A DNA stretch of 64,000 nucleotides from Anaeromicropila populeti (lineage in GTDB: Bacteria; Bacillota; Clostridia; Lachnospirales; Lachnospiraceae), in NCBI RefSeq assembly GCF_900112775.1, contig NZ_FOYZ01000005.1, positions 248,001 to 312,000 of the forward strand, written 5' to 3'. Positions 9,327-19,800 of the stretch are shown here, one piece after another. Each line of letters starts with the position of its first letter. Positions within the stretch are counted from its first letter, which is position 1. The notes below the pieces were generated by a model. It was not told where the DNA came from. It did no database searches and saw only the letters and a list, made by a program, of their open reading frames with translations. Position numbers and translations under genes: made by a program.

Positions 9327-9354
9327 ATTATACACATTTATAGAGGTAAGGCAA
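9327..9354 (-). promoter_or_regulatory. Promoter of the permuted tRNA-like RNA
   Basis: On the minus strand TTGCCT (9354-9349) is followed after 16 bp by a consensus TATAAT (9332-9327). The predicted start is near 9320, a few bases before the tRNA 3' half, so little leader would be transcribed. Confidence 0.55.
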
Positions 9355-9433
9355 CAAATATCTGTGTTTTTGGAACACCTTTCTGCATCACAATTTTCTG
9401 TATTTTATTGTACAATAGGCACTGATTATTAGC

Positions 9434-9460
9434 GTAAGCGTCAAAACATAGCGTCATTCC
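9434..9460 (+). repeat. IS66 left terminal inverted repeat
   Basis: GTAAGCGTC followed by a spaced GCGTC matches the characteristic outer end of IS66-family elements. The inner limit is approximate. Confidence 0.55.
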
Positions 9461-9514
9461 TAAACAGTGTTTTTATTGGTATCCTTTCCTAAAAGACATT
9501 TAGGGAGGTTCATT

Positions 9515-9850
9515 ATGAATACAGAAGAATCCATTGAATTATGGAAGAAAAGGTTCTCGGATAGAAAACTTAGTGGTCAAAAAGTTGATATCTGGTGTGA
9601 AGAAAACAATATTTCCAGACATGCCTATTATTATTGGCACCGAAAAATCCAAGACAGCAAGCAAATAAAAGAAAAAAAGAATACTTTTGTAGAAGTATTC
9701 ATTCCTTCTTCAGAGGCTGTTTTAATTTCCAAAGAAAACAAGATAAATAATTTAGTAATTACATGGAATGATTTTTCAATTACCATAAGAAAGTCAGCGG
9801 ATATACCAATCGTTGCAGAACTGATGCATAGGCTGGTGACACAATGTTAA
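9515..9850 (+). CDS. tnpA: IS66 accessory protein TnpA
   Basis: A 111-residue protein with an N-terminal helix-turn-helix of the IS66 Orf1 type (ELWKKRFSDRKLSGQKVDIW, then the ISRHAYYYWHRKI segment). ATG 9515 is chosen over an upstream in-frame start because GGGAGG lies 6 nt before it. It overlaps tnpB by 7 nt, the usual coupling in this family. TnpA helps transposition but is not the catalytic protein. The gene is intact. Confidence 0.8.
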   Translation: MNTEESIELWKKRFSDRKLSGQKVDIWCEENNISRHAYYYWHRKIQDSKQIKEKKNTFVEVFIPSSEAVLISKENKINNLVITWNDFSITIRKSADIPIVAELMHRLVTQC

Positions 9851-10218
9851 ATCGTCTGGTAACAGATACAAAACATATTTATCTTGCGCTAGGAGCAACT
9901 GATTTTCGGAAACAGATCAGTAGTCTTGTTTCTCTTGTACAACTTCAGTTTGAAATGGATCCATTTTTAGAGTCCAGTATATTTATCTTCTGTAATAAAA
10001 AACGGGATTCTATCAAGCTGTTAAGGTATGATAAGAATGGGTTTATTCTGGCACATAAGAAGCTTTTGGAAAAAATGAAATTTCAATGGCCAAAAGATTC
10101 TGAAATGGTAAAAGAAATTACCAGCAAACAGGTAGAATGGCTCTTGGAAGGATTAGAAATCGAGCAGAAAAAAGCACATCATGAAGTAAAAATCAACATC
10201 CATAATGCGTGCTTTTAA
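9844..10218 (+). CDS. tnpB: IS66 Orf2 protein TnpB
   Basis: A typical IS66 Orf2 of 124 residues with the family hallmark LALGATDFRKQ near the N-terminus and the FIFCNKKRDSIKLLRYDKNGF core. It is required with TnpA and TnpC for IS66 transposition; its biochemical role is not settled. The C-terminal helix WLLEGLEIEQ is present, so the gene looks intact. Confidence 0.85.
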   Translation: MLNRLVTDTKHIYLALGATDFRKQISSLVSLVQLQFEMDPFLESSIFIFCNKKRDSIKLLRYDKNGFILAHKKLLEKMKFQWPKDSEMVKEITSKQVEWLLEGLEIEQKKAHHEVKINIHNACF

Positions 10219-10358
10219 TTCTGAAAAAATGACGATAAACAGCCCTAAAACCAGCTAAATATCGGCGTTTTTCTGCTACTCAGACCCCTTGATTTCATGG
10301 TGAAAACGGCTGCTTTATGGTATACTTGTCTTAGTAAAAAGTAAAGGAACAATATACC

Positions 10359-11175
10359 ATGACTGAACAGGAAGAACTCCTAAAAATGCGTGCTCTTTTA
10401 GCCGAAAAAGAACAGGTTATAGAAGAACAGAAAAAACGGATTGAAAAGCAGCGTATCCAGATAGACAACATGATCCAGGCATTGCTCCATGCAAGAAAGA
10501 AAATTTTTGGCGCTTCTTTTGAGAAGACACAGACGGATGGGTAATTAAGCCTGTTTGATTCCGTGCAGGAATTAGCACAGGAGCTGTTGAAAGAACAGAA
10601 AAAGATTACGGTCAAAAGTCATGAAAAGACTCCACGCAAATCTGGAATCAGGGAAGAAATGCTTTCTGGATTACCCAAAGAGATGGAAGAATATATTATC
10701 AATCCGGAGGATACCTGTCCAAAGTGTGGAAGTCAGTTAAAAGTCATTGGGAAACAATTAATAAGGACTGAAGTAGAATTCATTCCTGCAAAACTGAAAG
10801 TAAAACAGATCGTGCGTCAGGTAGCAAAATGTGAAAACTGCGGGACAAAGGATAGTGCAAATCAAACGCCAGTTTTTGTAAAGGCAGCAATCCCTGTACC
10901 AGTTCTGTCACACTCCATTTCAACACCATCCATGGCAGCACAGGTCATGTATCAGAAGTTTGTAATGGGGCTTCCGTGTAACCGGCAGGAGAAGGACTGG
11001 TTCCATATGGGACTGGTACTTACAAGAGCAGATATGGCAAACTCCATCATACGCTGCAGTGAAGAATGGCTGTCTCCAATTTATCATAAGATTCATGAAC
11101 AGCTCATGTTCTGTAAATTGCTGCATATGGATGAGACAAGAATCCAGTGCAACAAAGAAGAGAACAGAAAGGCCT
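10359..11175 (+). pseudogene. tnpC: IS66 transposase TnpC, nonsense mutation and lost 3' part
   Basis: The first 61 codons encode the N-terminal leucine-rich coiled coil ending in KKIFGASFEKTQTDG. A TAA at 10542-10544 then interrupts a frame that resumes without a shift (LSLFDSVQELAQELL). A CAA-to-TAA change would explain this. The zinc-finger domain follows (CPKCG and CENCG), then the start of the DDE domain around HMDETRIQC, which contains the first catalytic Asp. The rest of the DDE domain is missing: after about 11170 the reading frame no longer resembles IS66. The transposase is inactive. Confidence 0.8.
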
Positions 11176-11614
11176 ATGTTCGACCGAAAGGAACTGAGAG
11201 ATTTCTTAAGAGAAAAGGAAGGATTGGAGGTAGAAATAAGGCAGGGAGTCTACGACCGGCTCTCACAGGGAGAAGGAAGTGTGGCAGAGGGGGGTGAGAT
11301 TACAAGGAAAGGTACATTAAGAATCTACCAGTTAAAGAAAGACAGTCTGATCTTAATGCAGTTTATCAGTCTGGCAGAGAGAAAAAAGGGGATTTGGATT
11401 GCCGCAGGCAGCGGAGTATGAACTGGTATATGAAGGAGAAACAGGGTCTTTTGATTTGGAAGCCATCTGGGATCAATTCCAGTGGAATCCCCCAAAGGAA
11501 TTGGATGGACACACGCTTTCCATATCAGATATCATTGTACTTACGGAAGGAGAGATTAGCAGGAAATTTTATGTGGATCTTACCAGTTTCAAAGAAATTT
11601 CATTTAAGCAGTAG
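11176..11614 (+). pseudogene. YodL-domain protein fragment, frameshifted
   Basis: The reading MFDRKELRDFLREKEG is followed by a YodL-type N-terminal strand (GTLRIYQLKKDSLILMQF). The match then moves to another frame near 11385-11400, continuing as AAEYELVYEGETGSFDLEAI and HTLSISDIIVLTEGEIS. These segments are the conserved core of YodL/DUF4316-like domains found in proteins of integrative conjugative elements. The frameshift sits at a run of A and G residues. It is joined directly to truncated tnpC, so the original start may be lost. Confidence 0.6.
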
Positions 11615-11681
11615 AACATATGGAAGAACACCATCAAAATCAGAGGGTGTTTTTTCAGCAGAAAATCAAATGGAGGAAATT

Positions 11682-11880
11682 ATGGCAGAAAGAAAAACAG
11701 GGGAGACAGCTCCCGAAAAGAAGCAGGCGCAGGAACAAAGGGTCGCAGATCAGGAGAATCCGGCATCACTGCTGGATGTCCGTATCCATTCCATACGACT
11801 AAATGAAAGCATTAAGGCAACGGCATCGGTAAACATAGGCGGTGCGTTTGCCATACGCGGAGTAAAGGTAGTGTATCAAC
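11682..11880 (+). pseudogene. SpoVG-family protein, 3'-truncated
   Basis: ATG 11682 has GGAGG six bases upstream. After a charged leader the translation reads LDVRIHSIRLNESIKATASV and GGAFAIRGVKVV, the SpoVG signature. The match stops at about codon 66, where recombinase sequence begins in a different frame. SpoVG-like genes are common cargo of conjugative elements in this group, which fits the neighbouring YodL fragment. Confidence 0.65.
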
Positions 11881-12686
11881 AAAGGAATCGTACCGCAATA
11901 TTATTATGTAGAGGATGACCATGAACCCATTATACCAAAGGAACTTTTTTACCGGGTACAGGAAGAAATCATGAGAAGAGCATCCCTATGCAAGTCGGCT
12001 GAAACAAGAAAGAAAAATAAGAAAAGCAAATATTCTTCTGCCTATGCATTGACCGGTATCGTAATCTGTGGGGGATGCGGTCATGAGTACCGTAGGGTAA
12101 CCTGGGCACGTAATGGAAAAAAAAGATTGTATGGAGATGTACCAACCGTCTGACAAACGGTGTTAAGAGCTGCGGAAATTCAGAAACACTGGAAGAGGGA
12201 GCATTAAACAGAGCAGTTATGGAAACCATACATAGGATTGTAAGCAACGAAGGAGAGTTTGTGGGAGCTTTCCGGCAGGATGTCATAAGGGTAATTGGAA
12301 GTTATGGACAGAGTAAAGAACCGGACGAATATGATGCTAAAATCAGGGAAAAGCAGGAGGAGATGGTGGCATTGATCGCTGAGAATGCCAAAGCAGGTTC
12401 CTATAGTGAGGCGTTTGATAAACGATATCAGCAGATAGTGGAAGAAATCAATGTTTTAAAAGATGAGCAAATGGAAGTTAAACGAAAGGAAAGGCTGGAA
12501 GAGAATTATGAGCAACGGATTAAGGATATGGATAACTTCATACAAAACATTACCTACAAGATACCAGAGTTTGACAACGACCTTGTAAGAAGATTAATAA
12601 AGACCATCAAAGTAGTCTCTGCCGACAAGCTGATGATACAGTTCCAATCAGGAATCTGTATGGAGCAGAATATCAGTTATGATTAA
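11879..12686 (+). pseudogene. Large serine recombinase, C-terminal fragment with frameshift
   Basis: The sequence begins inside the recombinase domain (KGIVPQYYVEDDHEPIIPKE), continues through the zinc beta-ribbon (ICGGCGHEYRRVTW) and the coiled-coil tail, and ends at 12686. A frameshift near 12130 separates two frames that together form one continuous protein (VWRCTNRLTNGVKSCGN in the second). The catalytic N-terminal domain with its serine is absent. It is the last of several truncated element genes joined head to tail. Confidence 0.75.
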
Positions 12687-12736
12687 AAACCGGCAGAAAT
12701 GACAATGGAATAGAGAAAGGTTATTCCTGCCGGTTT
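12687..12736 (+). terminator. Possible terminator hairpin after the recombinase fragment
   Basis: AAACCGGCAG (12687-12696) pairs perfectly with CTGCCGGTTT (12727-12736) across a 30-nt loop. The long loop and lack of a clean T-run make termination uncertain. From here to 13179 I see no intact gene, only decayed sequence. Confidence 0.35.
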
Positions 12737-13179
12737 ACGGTAAGAATAAAATGCCGGGAGGGATCGGGCGTTTTATTGTTGGCGTAAGAGGGGAGATGCC
12801 AGACAGATGGTGGATAATTTAGCTGTTTTTTTGTATTATCGTGGAATGGGAAAATAATCCATGTAGAAGAGACGCAGATTTGAACTTCCTTTGATAAGGC
12901 ACATGAATTGTTTTCAAAAATTCTCTTCTCCAATATTTGAAAGAGTTGTAAGTGTATGCTGGTGAAAATATAGAGATGGGATTATAATAGGTATAGGCTA
13001 AAAAGATATAATGGCAAATAAGCACGGTATGAAATTTATAAGATAAGTTTACAGATGAAGAGCAACCGTATTTTCTGTTGGAGAATATAGGGGTATCCCG
13101 ATACAAAAGTACAGAAAGTGACTTTTGATGAAAAGAAGAAGTATATGAGCGAAAGATAAATTTAGGGAGGCAATTACAT

Positions 13180-13611
13180 ATGGGAATTCATGGATTTTTT
13201 AAAAAAAGAAATATTGAAAAGTTCGAAACAGTAGGGATAGAAGAGGTTGATTTCTACCCGAAAGAGAAAATATTCTACTACAATTTTACAAAAGATACAT
13301 GTGAAAAATTACGGACAGGAAAATGCAATATCGAAGAAATTTTTCAATATAAAGACGATCTTGAAGAATTTGAAAAAAGATGTGACGGTTTCAAATGCAG
13401 TAATTTGGCTTTATCTCTTTTAAAGAATGGATTCGTGCATCACCAGGGGACAGGCATTTTGATATTTAAGCATTCTTGTGGACATTACTCTTGTAATAAT
13501 GGGCAACACCGAACTTGTCTGGCTGCTAAACTTGATATTCCTGTAAAGGCGGAGCTTATGGAATTAGAAGATCCTTGTGTTGCCTGCCAATATGGGCATG
13601 AGTCATTATAG
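13180..13611 (+). CDS. Hypothetical protein with ParB/Srx-like motif
   Basis: A 143-residue protein starting at ATG 13180 with AGGGAGG upstream. The C-terminal third contains CNNGQHRTCLAAKLDIPVKA, which resembles the GxHR..AA motif of ParB/sulfiredoxin-fold domains that bind nucleotide or DNA. Six cysteines and several histidines (CGHYSC, DPCVACQYGH) could bind a metal. The N-terminal half is charged and not recognised. It stands alone between two non-coding stretches; the 360 bases after it hold no gene I can support. Fold assignment is tentative. Confidence 0.5.
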   Translation: MGIHGFFKKRNIEKFETVGIEEVDFYPKEKIFYYNFTKDTCEKLRTGKCNIEEIFQYKDDLEEFEKRCDGFKCSNLALSLLKNGFVHHQGTGILIFKHSCGHYSCNNGQHRTCLAAKLDIPVKAELMELEDPCVACQYGHESL

Positions 13612-13983
13612 TTTATTTATATGAACTAAAAGCTATAAACTTATCAAATATATAAACAGGAATTTGCCATTTTAATACTGCGAATTATCTCAATTAACTA
13701 GATTGAAAAATCTGCCTATTGGGGAGTTGAACAGAGAAATAAATTGGTATTGTATGGGTGTAGTATAAGAAATAAAATAAGGAAATATTGTTGTTGAAGT
13801 ATCAGGAAAGAATGCGGAATGGAAATCTGTGCTAGAGATATTCTTGAGTATATAAAAAATTAAGGACTGATTGCATAGCCAGAAATTGAGGTGTTGCTAT
13901 CTAAAGAAACTACATTATTGATTGGATAAGATGGGGTACTGTCTTGATATAGCAATTTTGATTTTGGAAAGTTGGGAAGATAT

Positions 13984-15504
13984 ATGAATAGATTTGAAAA
14001 TGGATTTGATTCTTATCAAAAAGCAATAGTAGAACTAGACAAAAGAGGTGAAAATGAATTTAAATTAAAGGCTGTTATTATTAATTTTCATCATGCAATT
14101 GAAGTTTTATTTAAACATATTCTGTATTCGAAAAGTAAATGCTTAATCTATAGGGATATGAATAATTGGGTAAATGCAGCATTCGATAGAAAAATTTGGA
14201 ATAGAAATAATCAGAAGGAAAATACTGATTATACCATTAGTTTTGATGAGACTGTTAAAAGGGTAATTGTCATCTATGATGAACAAATTGATCAATATGC
14301 TTATAATGGCTTTTTAAACTTGAGCAAGTTACGAAATGCGCTAACACATGATGAGATTGAACTAAAAACAGAATCAGTGGAGCAGATTGTGGTAACTCTT
14401 ACCCCAATTGTTACTGCAATATTACAGAAGCATTTGTCTGGAGACGAAAAAGAAAAATTTGATAATTTTGTTACATCTGAAAAGTATAAGAAAATATTAC
14501 AACAGCTTATAGGAAAAAATGTGGCATGGCGAATTACCACTATATCTAATTTATTAGAATTATATTCTAATAGAGATTATGAAAGTTTGACGGGAAATGA
14601 AATTAGACATTTGGAATTAACAATGTCTATATTGAATGTGATGGTAATAAAAGAGGACATGTTTTGCAATATAGATGATGAGTACTATATAACATACATT
14701 TCTTATCTTAAACAAGAAATTTGTGATGTACTCATCTGCTATTTAGAAACAATCAAAAAGAATGAAGAAATTAAAACTGTAATTAAGAGAACAAATATTA
14801 TCGAAGATATTGTACAGGAATATTTAATTAATGCTACTTTGTATGTATATGGTCTTTTGAATAATCAACAATATATATCATTTAAAAATGAAGAGATAAT
14901 TTATAAAATTTTAGATAATAATTCCTTTGTTAATAACAATGATATTTACGCACTGTTACATTGCATTGAAAAGATTGTAAATGTGCTTGTTATGATTACA
15001 GGAACTAAAAAAAGAAAAGAATTGTTGGAAAAAATATACCTTGATGAATCACAAACGGATACTATTGAATTGATTTATTCAACATTGATTAGTTGGTATA
15101 AAAAAAACTATTGGTTCAATAGCATAAACATAACAAAACTTGACGAAACCATTCGAGTTGAAATTGAGTCCGACAGAGTATTAAAAGAAGTATGCCAAAA
15201 AATATGGGATGATAAACTGTATCAGGAGCTCGTTGGAGAATTTGGCGAATGGGGAACTATTGACCGAATAGATGATATTATAGTTGAACAACTGGAAACA
15301 GTAGTAAAGTTAGAACATAATATAATTCTTGTATATTATGTCTCATTTTCTACACAGACTTATACTGACCATGAATACTATGATAATGGTGGGGAGAACT
15401 GTTTCATAAAAGTTGTTGGCTATATGGAAGATAATAGATTTATTATTGATGAAGCTCAGTACATGGGAACAGCAATTGGATTCCGATCCTTTACATTTGA
15501 TTGA
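13984..15504 (+). CDS. HEPN-domain protein, putative abortive-infection factor
   Basis: Residues 1-160 look like a HEPN helical bundle. The segment KLKAVIINFHHAIEVLFKHI is followed by the diagnostic R117-x4-H122 motif (RNALTH) in LSKLRNALTHDEIE, the RNase active site of many HEPN toxins. The remaining 350 residues are helical and not recognised. They end in a beta-rich, aspartate-containing region (YTDHEYYDNGGENCF). ATG 13984 is preferred to TTG 13972 although its ribosome binding site is weak. No antitoxin-like partner is adjacent. Its place between defence genes supports a stress- or phage-triggered RNase, but this is inference. Confidence 0.55.
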   Translation: MNRFENGFDSYQKAIVELDKRGENEFKLKAVIINFHHAIEVLFKHILYSKSKCLIYRDMNNWVNAAFDRKIWNRNNQKENTDYTISFDETVKRVIVIYDEQIDQYAYNGFLNLSKLRNALTHDEIELKTESVEQIVVTLTPIVTAILQKHLSGDEKEKFDNFVTSEKYKKILQQLIGKNVAWRITTISNLLELYSNRDYESLTGNEIRHLELTMSILNVMVIKEDMFCNIDDEYYITYISYLKQEICDVLICYLETIKKNEEIKTVIKRTNIIEDIVQEYLINATLYVYGLLNNQQYISFKNEEIIYKILDNNSFVNNNDIYALLHCIEKIVNVLVMITGTKKRKELLEKIYLDESQTDTIELIYSTLISWYKKNYWFNSINITKLDETIRVEIESDRVLKEVCQKIWDDKLYQELVGEFGEWGTIDRIDDIIVEQLETVVKLEHNIILVYYVSFSTQTYTDHEYYDNGGENCFIKVVGYMEDNRFIIDEAQYMGTAIGFRSFTFD

Positions 15505-15611
15505 ACTAAGAGGCTGCGCAATGATCTGATGAGGCTGTGGTGCAGTGATTTATTTTTTCTAAGGTACGCGCCTAATACAAAAGCGCTTCTCTTGCAGTTT
15601 ATGGAGGTGTT

Positions 15612-16144
15612 ATGGTTTTATGGACAATACAGCATAAGTGTGCATATGAAGAAATGAGAAAAAAAGGAGTGCTTAGAGCAAATGAAGCACGCATTTGTGA
15701 CGATTCCTTTAAAGAAACCTATTTATGGTTATCAAGCCAAATGATCAAACATATCGGTAATTTGCCGGAAGGTGTTATCTTTCCTGTATGGGCATGGTAT
15801 CAGTGGGAAGAAAAACGAAAAAGGCTTGATATGAGAATCCATGGTCGCAACTGGGGAACGAAGGGCTCTCCAATTGTTTTGTTAACAATAGATGTCCCAG
15901 ATAATTTTGTATTGCTCTCTGATTTTGATTATTGGCATGTGGTTTTGAATAACGGAGATATCATATTTCCGTACTGTGAGAAACCATTTATTCCTAAGTA
16001 GAAAAGCAAAAAAGATGGGAGAATATATTTAATATAGATTGTAGTTATGATGGAGAGCCACATCCATTCCTTACAACACAAGCTACACTATGGGAAATTA
16101 GATGGGAATGGGTGATAAAAGCCGAACATTTTATATCTCGATAA
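15612..16144 (+). pseudogene. DUF3841 protein interrupted by a frameshift
   Basis: The first 129 codons match the DUF3841 pattern (MVLWTIQHKCAYEEMRKKGV, GVIFPVWAWYQW, LLSDFDYWHVVLNNG), then stop at TAG 15999. The expected C-terminal part lies downstream in another frame: VEKQKRWENIF, then TQATLWEIRWEWVIKAEHF, ending at TAA 16142-16144. A one-base change near 15998 would restore a protein of about 177 residues. DUF3841 genes are small accessory genes of unknown function. A sequencing error cannot be ruled out. Confidence 0.65.
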
Positions 16145-16224
16145 ACTTGAATTTATAATACTGATTTTTACATAAAAAAACTATGCAAAGCAGACCGGAA
16201 TAGACAAATTGGAGGGCACAAGGC

Positions 16225-16653
16225 ATGACGAGGACATATGACGATATCATCAATTTACCGCACCATGTTTCAGCGACACGTGCGCGGATGACAGCTATTG
16301 ACCGAGCGGCTCAATTTTCCCCCTTCGCTGCATTTACCAGTTATGATGCCGCTATCAGAGAAACAGCAAGATTGACAGATGAGAGAATAGAATTGGATGA
16401 ATATAGAAAGGGTGCTTTAAGCGATAGGCTACAAACCATAGCAGATCGGATTAAAGAGCATCCTGAAATCGAAATTACCTACTTTCAGCCGGATGTGAAG
16501 AAGAATGGCGGTGCCTATGTTACTACTATCAGTAAGGTTAAAAAGATAGACAAATATGAAGGGGTTATCATTATGACCGATGGCACAGTAATACCCATTG
16601 ATGAAATAATTAGCATAGATGGGCAGATATTCAAAACTATGTATGATGGATAA
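16225..16653 (+). CDS. YolD-like family protein
   Basis: A full-length YolD-like protein (142 residues) with the family opening MTRTYDDIINLPHHVS, the RARMTAIDRAAQFSPFAAF block and the C-terminal strand IMTDGTVIPIDEIISI. These genes normally sit beside a Y-family DNA polymerase (UvrX/ImuB-like) and are SOS-induced. No polymerase gene is present here, so this appears to be a leftover from an integrative element. GGAGG lies 8 nt before ATG 16225. Confidence 0.8.
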   Translation: MTRTYDDIINLPHHVSATRARMTAIDRAAQFSPFAAFTSYDAAIRETARLTDERIELDEYRKGALSDRLQTIADRIKEHPEIEITYFQPDVKKNGGAYVTTISKVKKIDKYEGVIIMTDGTVIPIDEIISIDGQIFKTMYDG

Positions 16654-16808
16654 AGACGGATAAAATTTGAATTTATATTCTAGATATGTAGAATATAGTG
16701 GTTGAGTTTGTGGTACAATTACAGGAAATACTTATTTGAAAAAGGTTTATGCAAAGAAGACATTCGAAAAAGGCGTCTTAATAATAAAATTAGAAGAGGG
16801 GAATTACT

Positions 16809-19800
16809 TTGGCATTAGGTACAGCTCACGAAGGATATGAATATCAAGACTATTTGACTGTTGGTTATGTAATACAGGAAATAATCAGTGGTACTAAAAG
16901 TGTTTTTTTTATTGATAAAAAGGATACAGAGCATGATAAGTTTGATGATTTGAAAATAATTGATGGTTTGATGGCTAAGTGTATTCAGGTCAAATATAGT
17001 AATGAAGATGTTGCACATAAGTTATCGCGTTATGATTTATCAAATGGAAACGGTCACGATACAGCTCTAGATACTTTGTTTTTTTCATGGAAAGAACTAA
17101 AAGAGAAGTATGGGGATGTTACTTTTAAATTATGCGTGGCTTGGGACTTGCCGGATCAAACTGATGATATATTGGATGTTCTTCAAGAGGAGATACATGT
17201 TAATGCCTTTAGTAACAAGCATTACAAAATATTACCAGATAAAATATGGCCTAAAGGAAAGAAACCTAAAAGTGGATGGAATAGGTTTAGTAAAGCTTCT
17301 TCAGAAATAGACAGAAAAGAATTTATTTTATTTTGTGAAAATTTTAGTATTGAAGTAAATTATCCGAAAGCTAGTTTGGATTTAGATAGTCCAGGAGAGT
17401 TGGAAAATATCCTATTTGATTTTGCAAAGAAATTGGGAGTAGGAATATATCCTAACAATATTTCAATAAAGGATTTTATATATAGATTTGTATCCTATGT
17501 AAAAAGTATTCGAGCTAAGGGTGGAAGAACAACAGTAGAGGATATAATACAAAAGGTTGGATTGATAACTAATTATGGGAAAATAGAGCATAATTTTCAA
17601 ATTGACGAAGGCCTATTTGTTAGAGATCCAGAACAAATAGACAGGCTACTGGCATGCTTAAAGCATAATAATAAGATCATATTCACAGGTGAACCTGGAG
17701 CAGGAAAATCATGGTTCATAGAGGATTTTGTTAGGGAGCTTAAGCGAAGAAAAAAGAAAGTGATAAGATTCAATTGTTATCTAAGTTTGGATGATTCTAA
17801 TTCTTTAAGAAGGATAAGAAAAGATGTATTTTATGGAAATTTAATTCATGAAATATTGGAAGAATTTCCAGAATTAATGGAATTTAAAGAATCTACATAC
17901 GGAGCAAATAAAGAGGAAGTAGAAAGCTTATTTAAACATATAAATCAGGAATGCTATTTAATTGTGGATGGTCTTGACCATATAGAAAGAGTTTATGAAT
18001 CTAAAAAAGGTAACATAGAAAAGGGGAAGACTGATATTATTGATTCCATTTATCATCTTGTGTTATCAGCTAATATAAGAGTTTTACTTTCTTCACAACC
18101 GCTAACTATATATGAAACCTTTTATGAAAATGGATTTTATCCTTTAAAAATAAATGCTTGGGGGAAAGATCAAACAAGTCTTTATCTAGAAAAGTGTAAT
18201 ATAAAAAATGAGATATGGGCATCTGGAATAGATGTACTAACTGCCATCCAGGAAAAGTCAAATGGTAATGCGTTGTATATTAGTTATTTGGTTAAAGAAA
18301 TCAAAAAAATGGCTATATTTCAAGAAGATAAATTTAGAGAATTACCTCAATACTCAATTGGCTTAAAAGAATATTATCATTATTTATTTGTACAAGTCAG
18401 TTTTGACGCTATATTATATTCACTGGCAGGATTGGAGTTTTATGTCACTAATGAAGAACTGAAAGAAATTACTGGTTTGGGAGACAATGTCGATACGGTT
18501 TTGGAAAACATTTCTCCTGTATTGCGAACTAATGTGATTTCTGGAGGTATTATAATATATCATGAGAGTTTTAGAAGATTTATTGTTGATTATTTGAGTG
18601 AAAAAGGAGGCGATGTAAAAAAGATTATCTATAGAGACATCATTGAATGGCTGGATAGAGATGGACTATTTGGAAAACCGAAATCCTTTCATAATTTATT
18701 AGAAATACTGGTAAGTATTGAGGATTATTCTAAAGTCATGGCATACCTAAATATAAACTATGTTCATGATAGTATGTACTTTGGATATTCCAGAGAAAGT
18801 ATTCTCAAAAATTATAGGTATTTCTTAAAATCAGCTTGCTTGGTAAAAGAGTTTTCAAAAATTGCCTTACTTTCTGAAATAGGAAACATGTTAGATTTAA
18901 CAATGTATGAAATAGAAAGTATTAATGAAGATTACATGGAAGCATTGGCCGATATTCATGGAATAGAAAGGCTAAATTCTATTTTAGAATTTAACGGAAA
19001 AGCAACGTATGGTTTAAAGGAAGGTTTAGAAGGATGTTATATTTGCTCAAAAAGAAGAAGAAACACTTGGTGGAATTTATACTGGGAAAATAAAGAGCAA
19101 ATATCTTTAGACGAGATGAAGTATTATGTGAGATATGTTGTAGATAAAAACGGGATAGACATAATTGATGATATTTTGAAAAAGATGAATAAAAAAGGAT
19201 ATTCAAATTTTCGAAAATTAATATTCTCTGAAATCATAACATATATTACGGTCGATGAAATAGCATATAAAATTGAGAAATATAATTTAAAACAGTGGAA
19301 AGAAACGTATGACGAAGCCAATGACTGGTTATACGGTCAGAAATACGTAGCTGAACAAAAATGTTTAGATTTACTTGAACGTATTCGTAATATTGGGCAT
19401 ATTGGAGAGGATGACAGCTCATTATTAGTGGATTTTTTTAAAAGTATTGGAAAAGCAATTCGAAATAATAAAAACCGTATATACCTAAAAGCATTGAAGA
19501 ATTTTGCGGATATTAATTGGTTCTACAATTGGTGTATATTTGTCTTAGAAATGATAGAAATGAGTGAAACAGTAAGGCAAGGCAATTGTGAGTACAGTGA
19601 GGAAAAAATTATAGAAATATATCAGCAGTTGTTAAAGGATACGGATGTGTTTAAGGGAAAGCCTAGCACTTGTGATTTATATGGTGCTTCAGAATTGATA
19701 AAAGAATCTATGCTTAAGCCCTTAAAATATATTACAACGAAACAAGCCTGGAAACAAATTATTGATATACTATTTACTATTTCGCAAGAAACTACTACCA

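Larger units (their letters stand above)
9434..11175 (+). mobile_element. IS66-family element, decayed, right end missing
   Basis: The left end shows the IS66-type terminal start GTAAGCGTC at 9434-9442, followed by the standard order tnpA, tnpB, tnpC. The third gene has an in-frame stop and its translation leaves the IS66 sequence near 11170, where unrelated element sequence takes over. No matching right inverted repeat is seen before the junction. The copy should be unable to transpose by itself. Confidence 0.75.

Noticed and set aside
12721-13106. Two overlapping minus-strand frames after the recombinase fragment
   Set aside because: No ribosome binding site, no recognisable pattern and odd composition; they lie in decayed element DNA.
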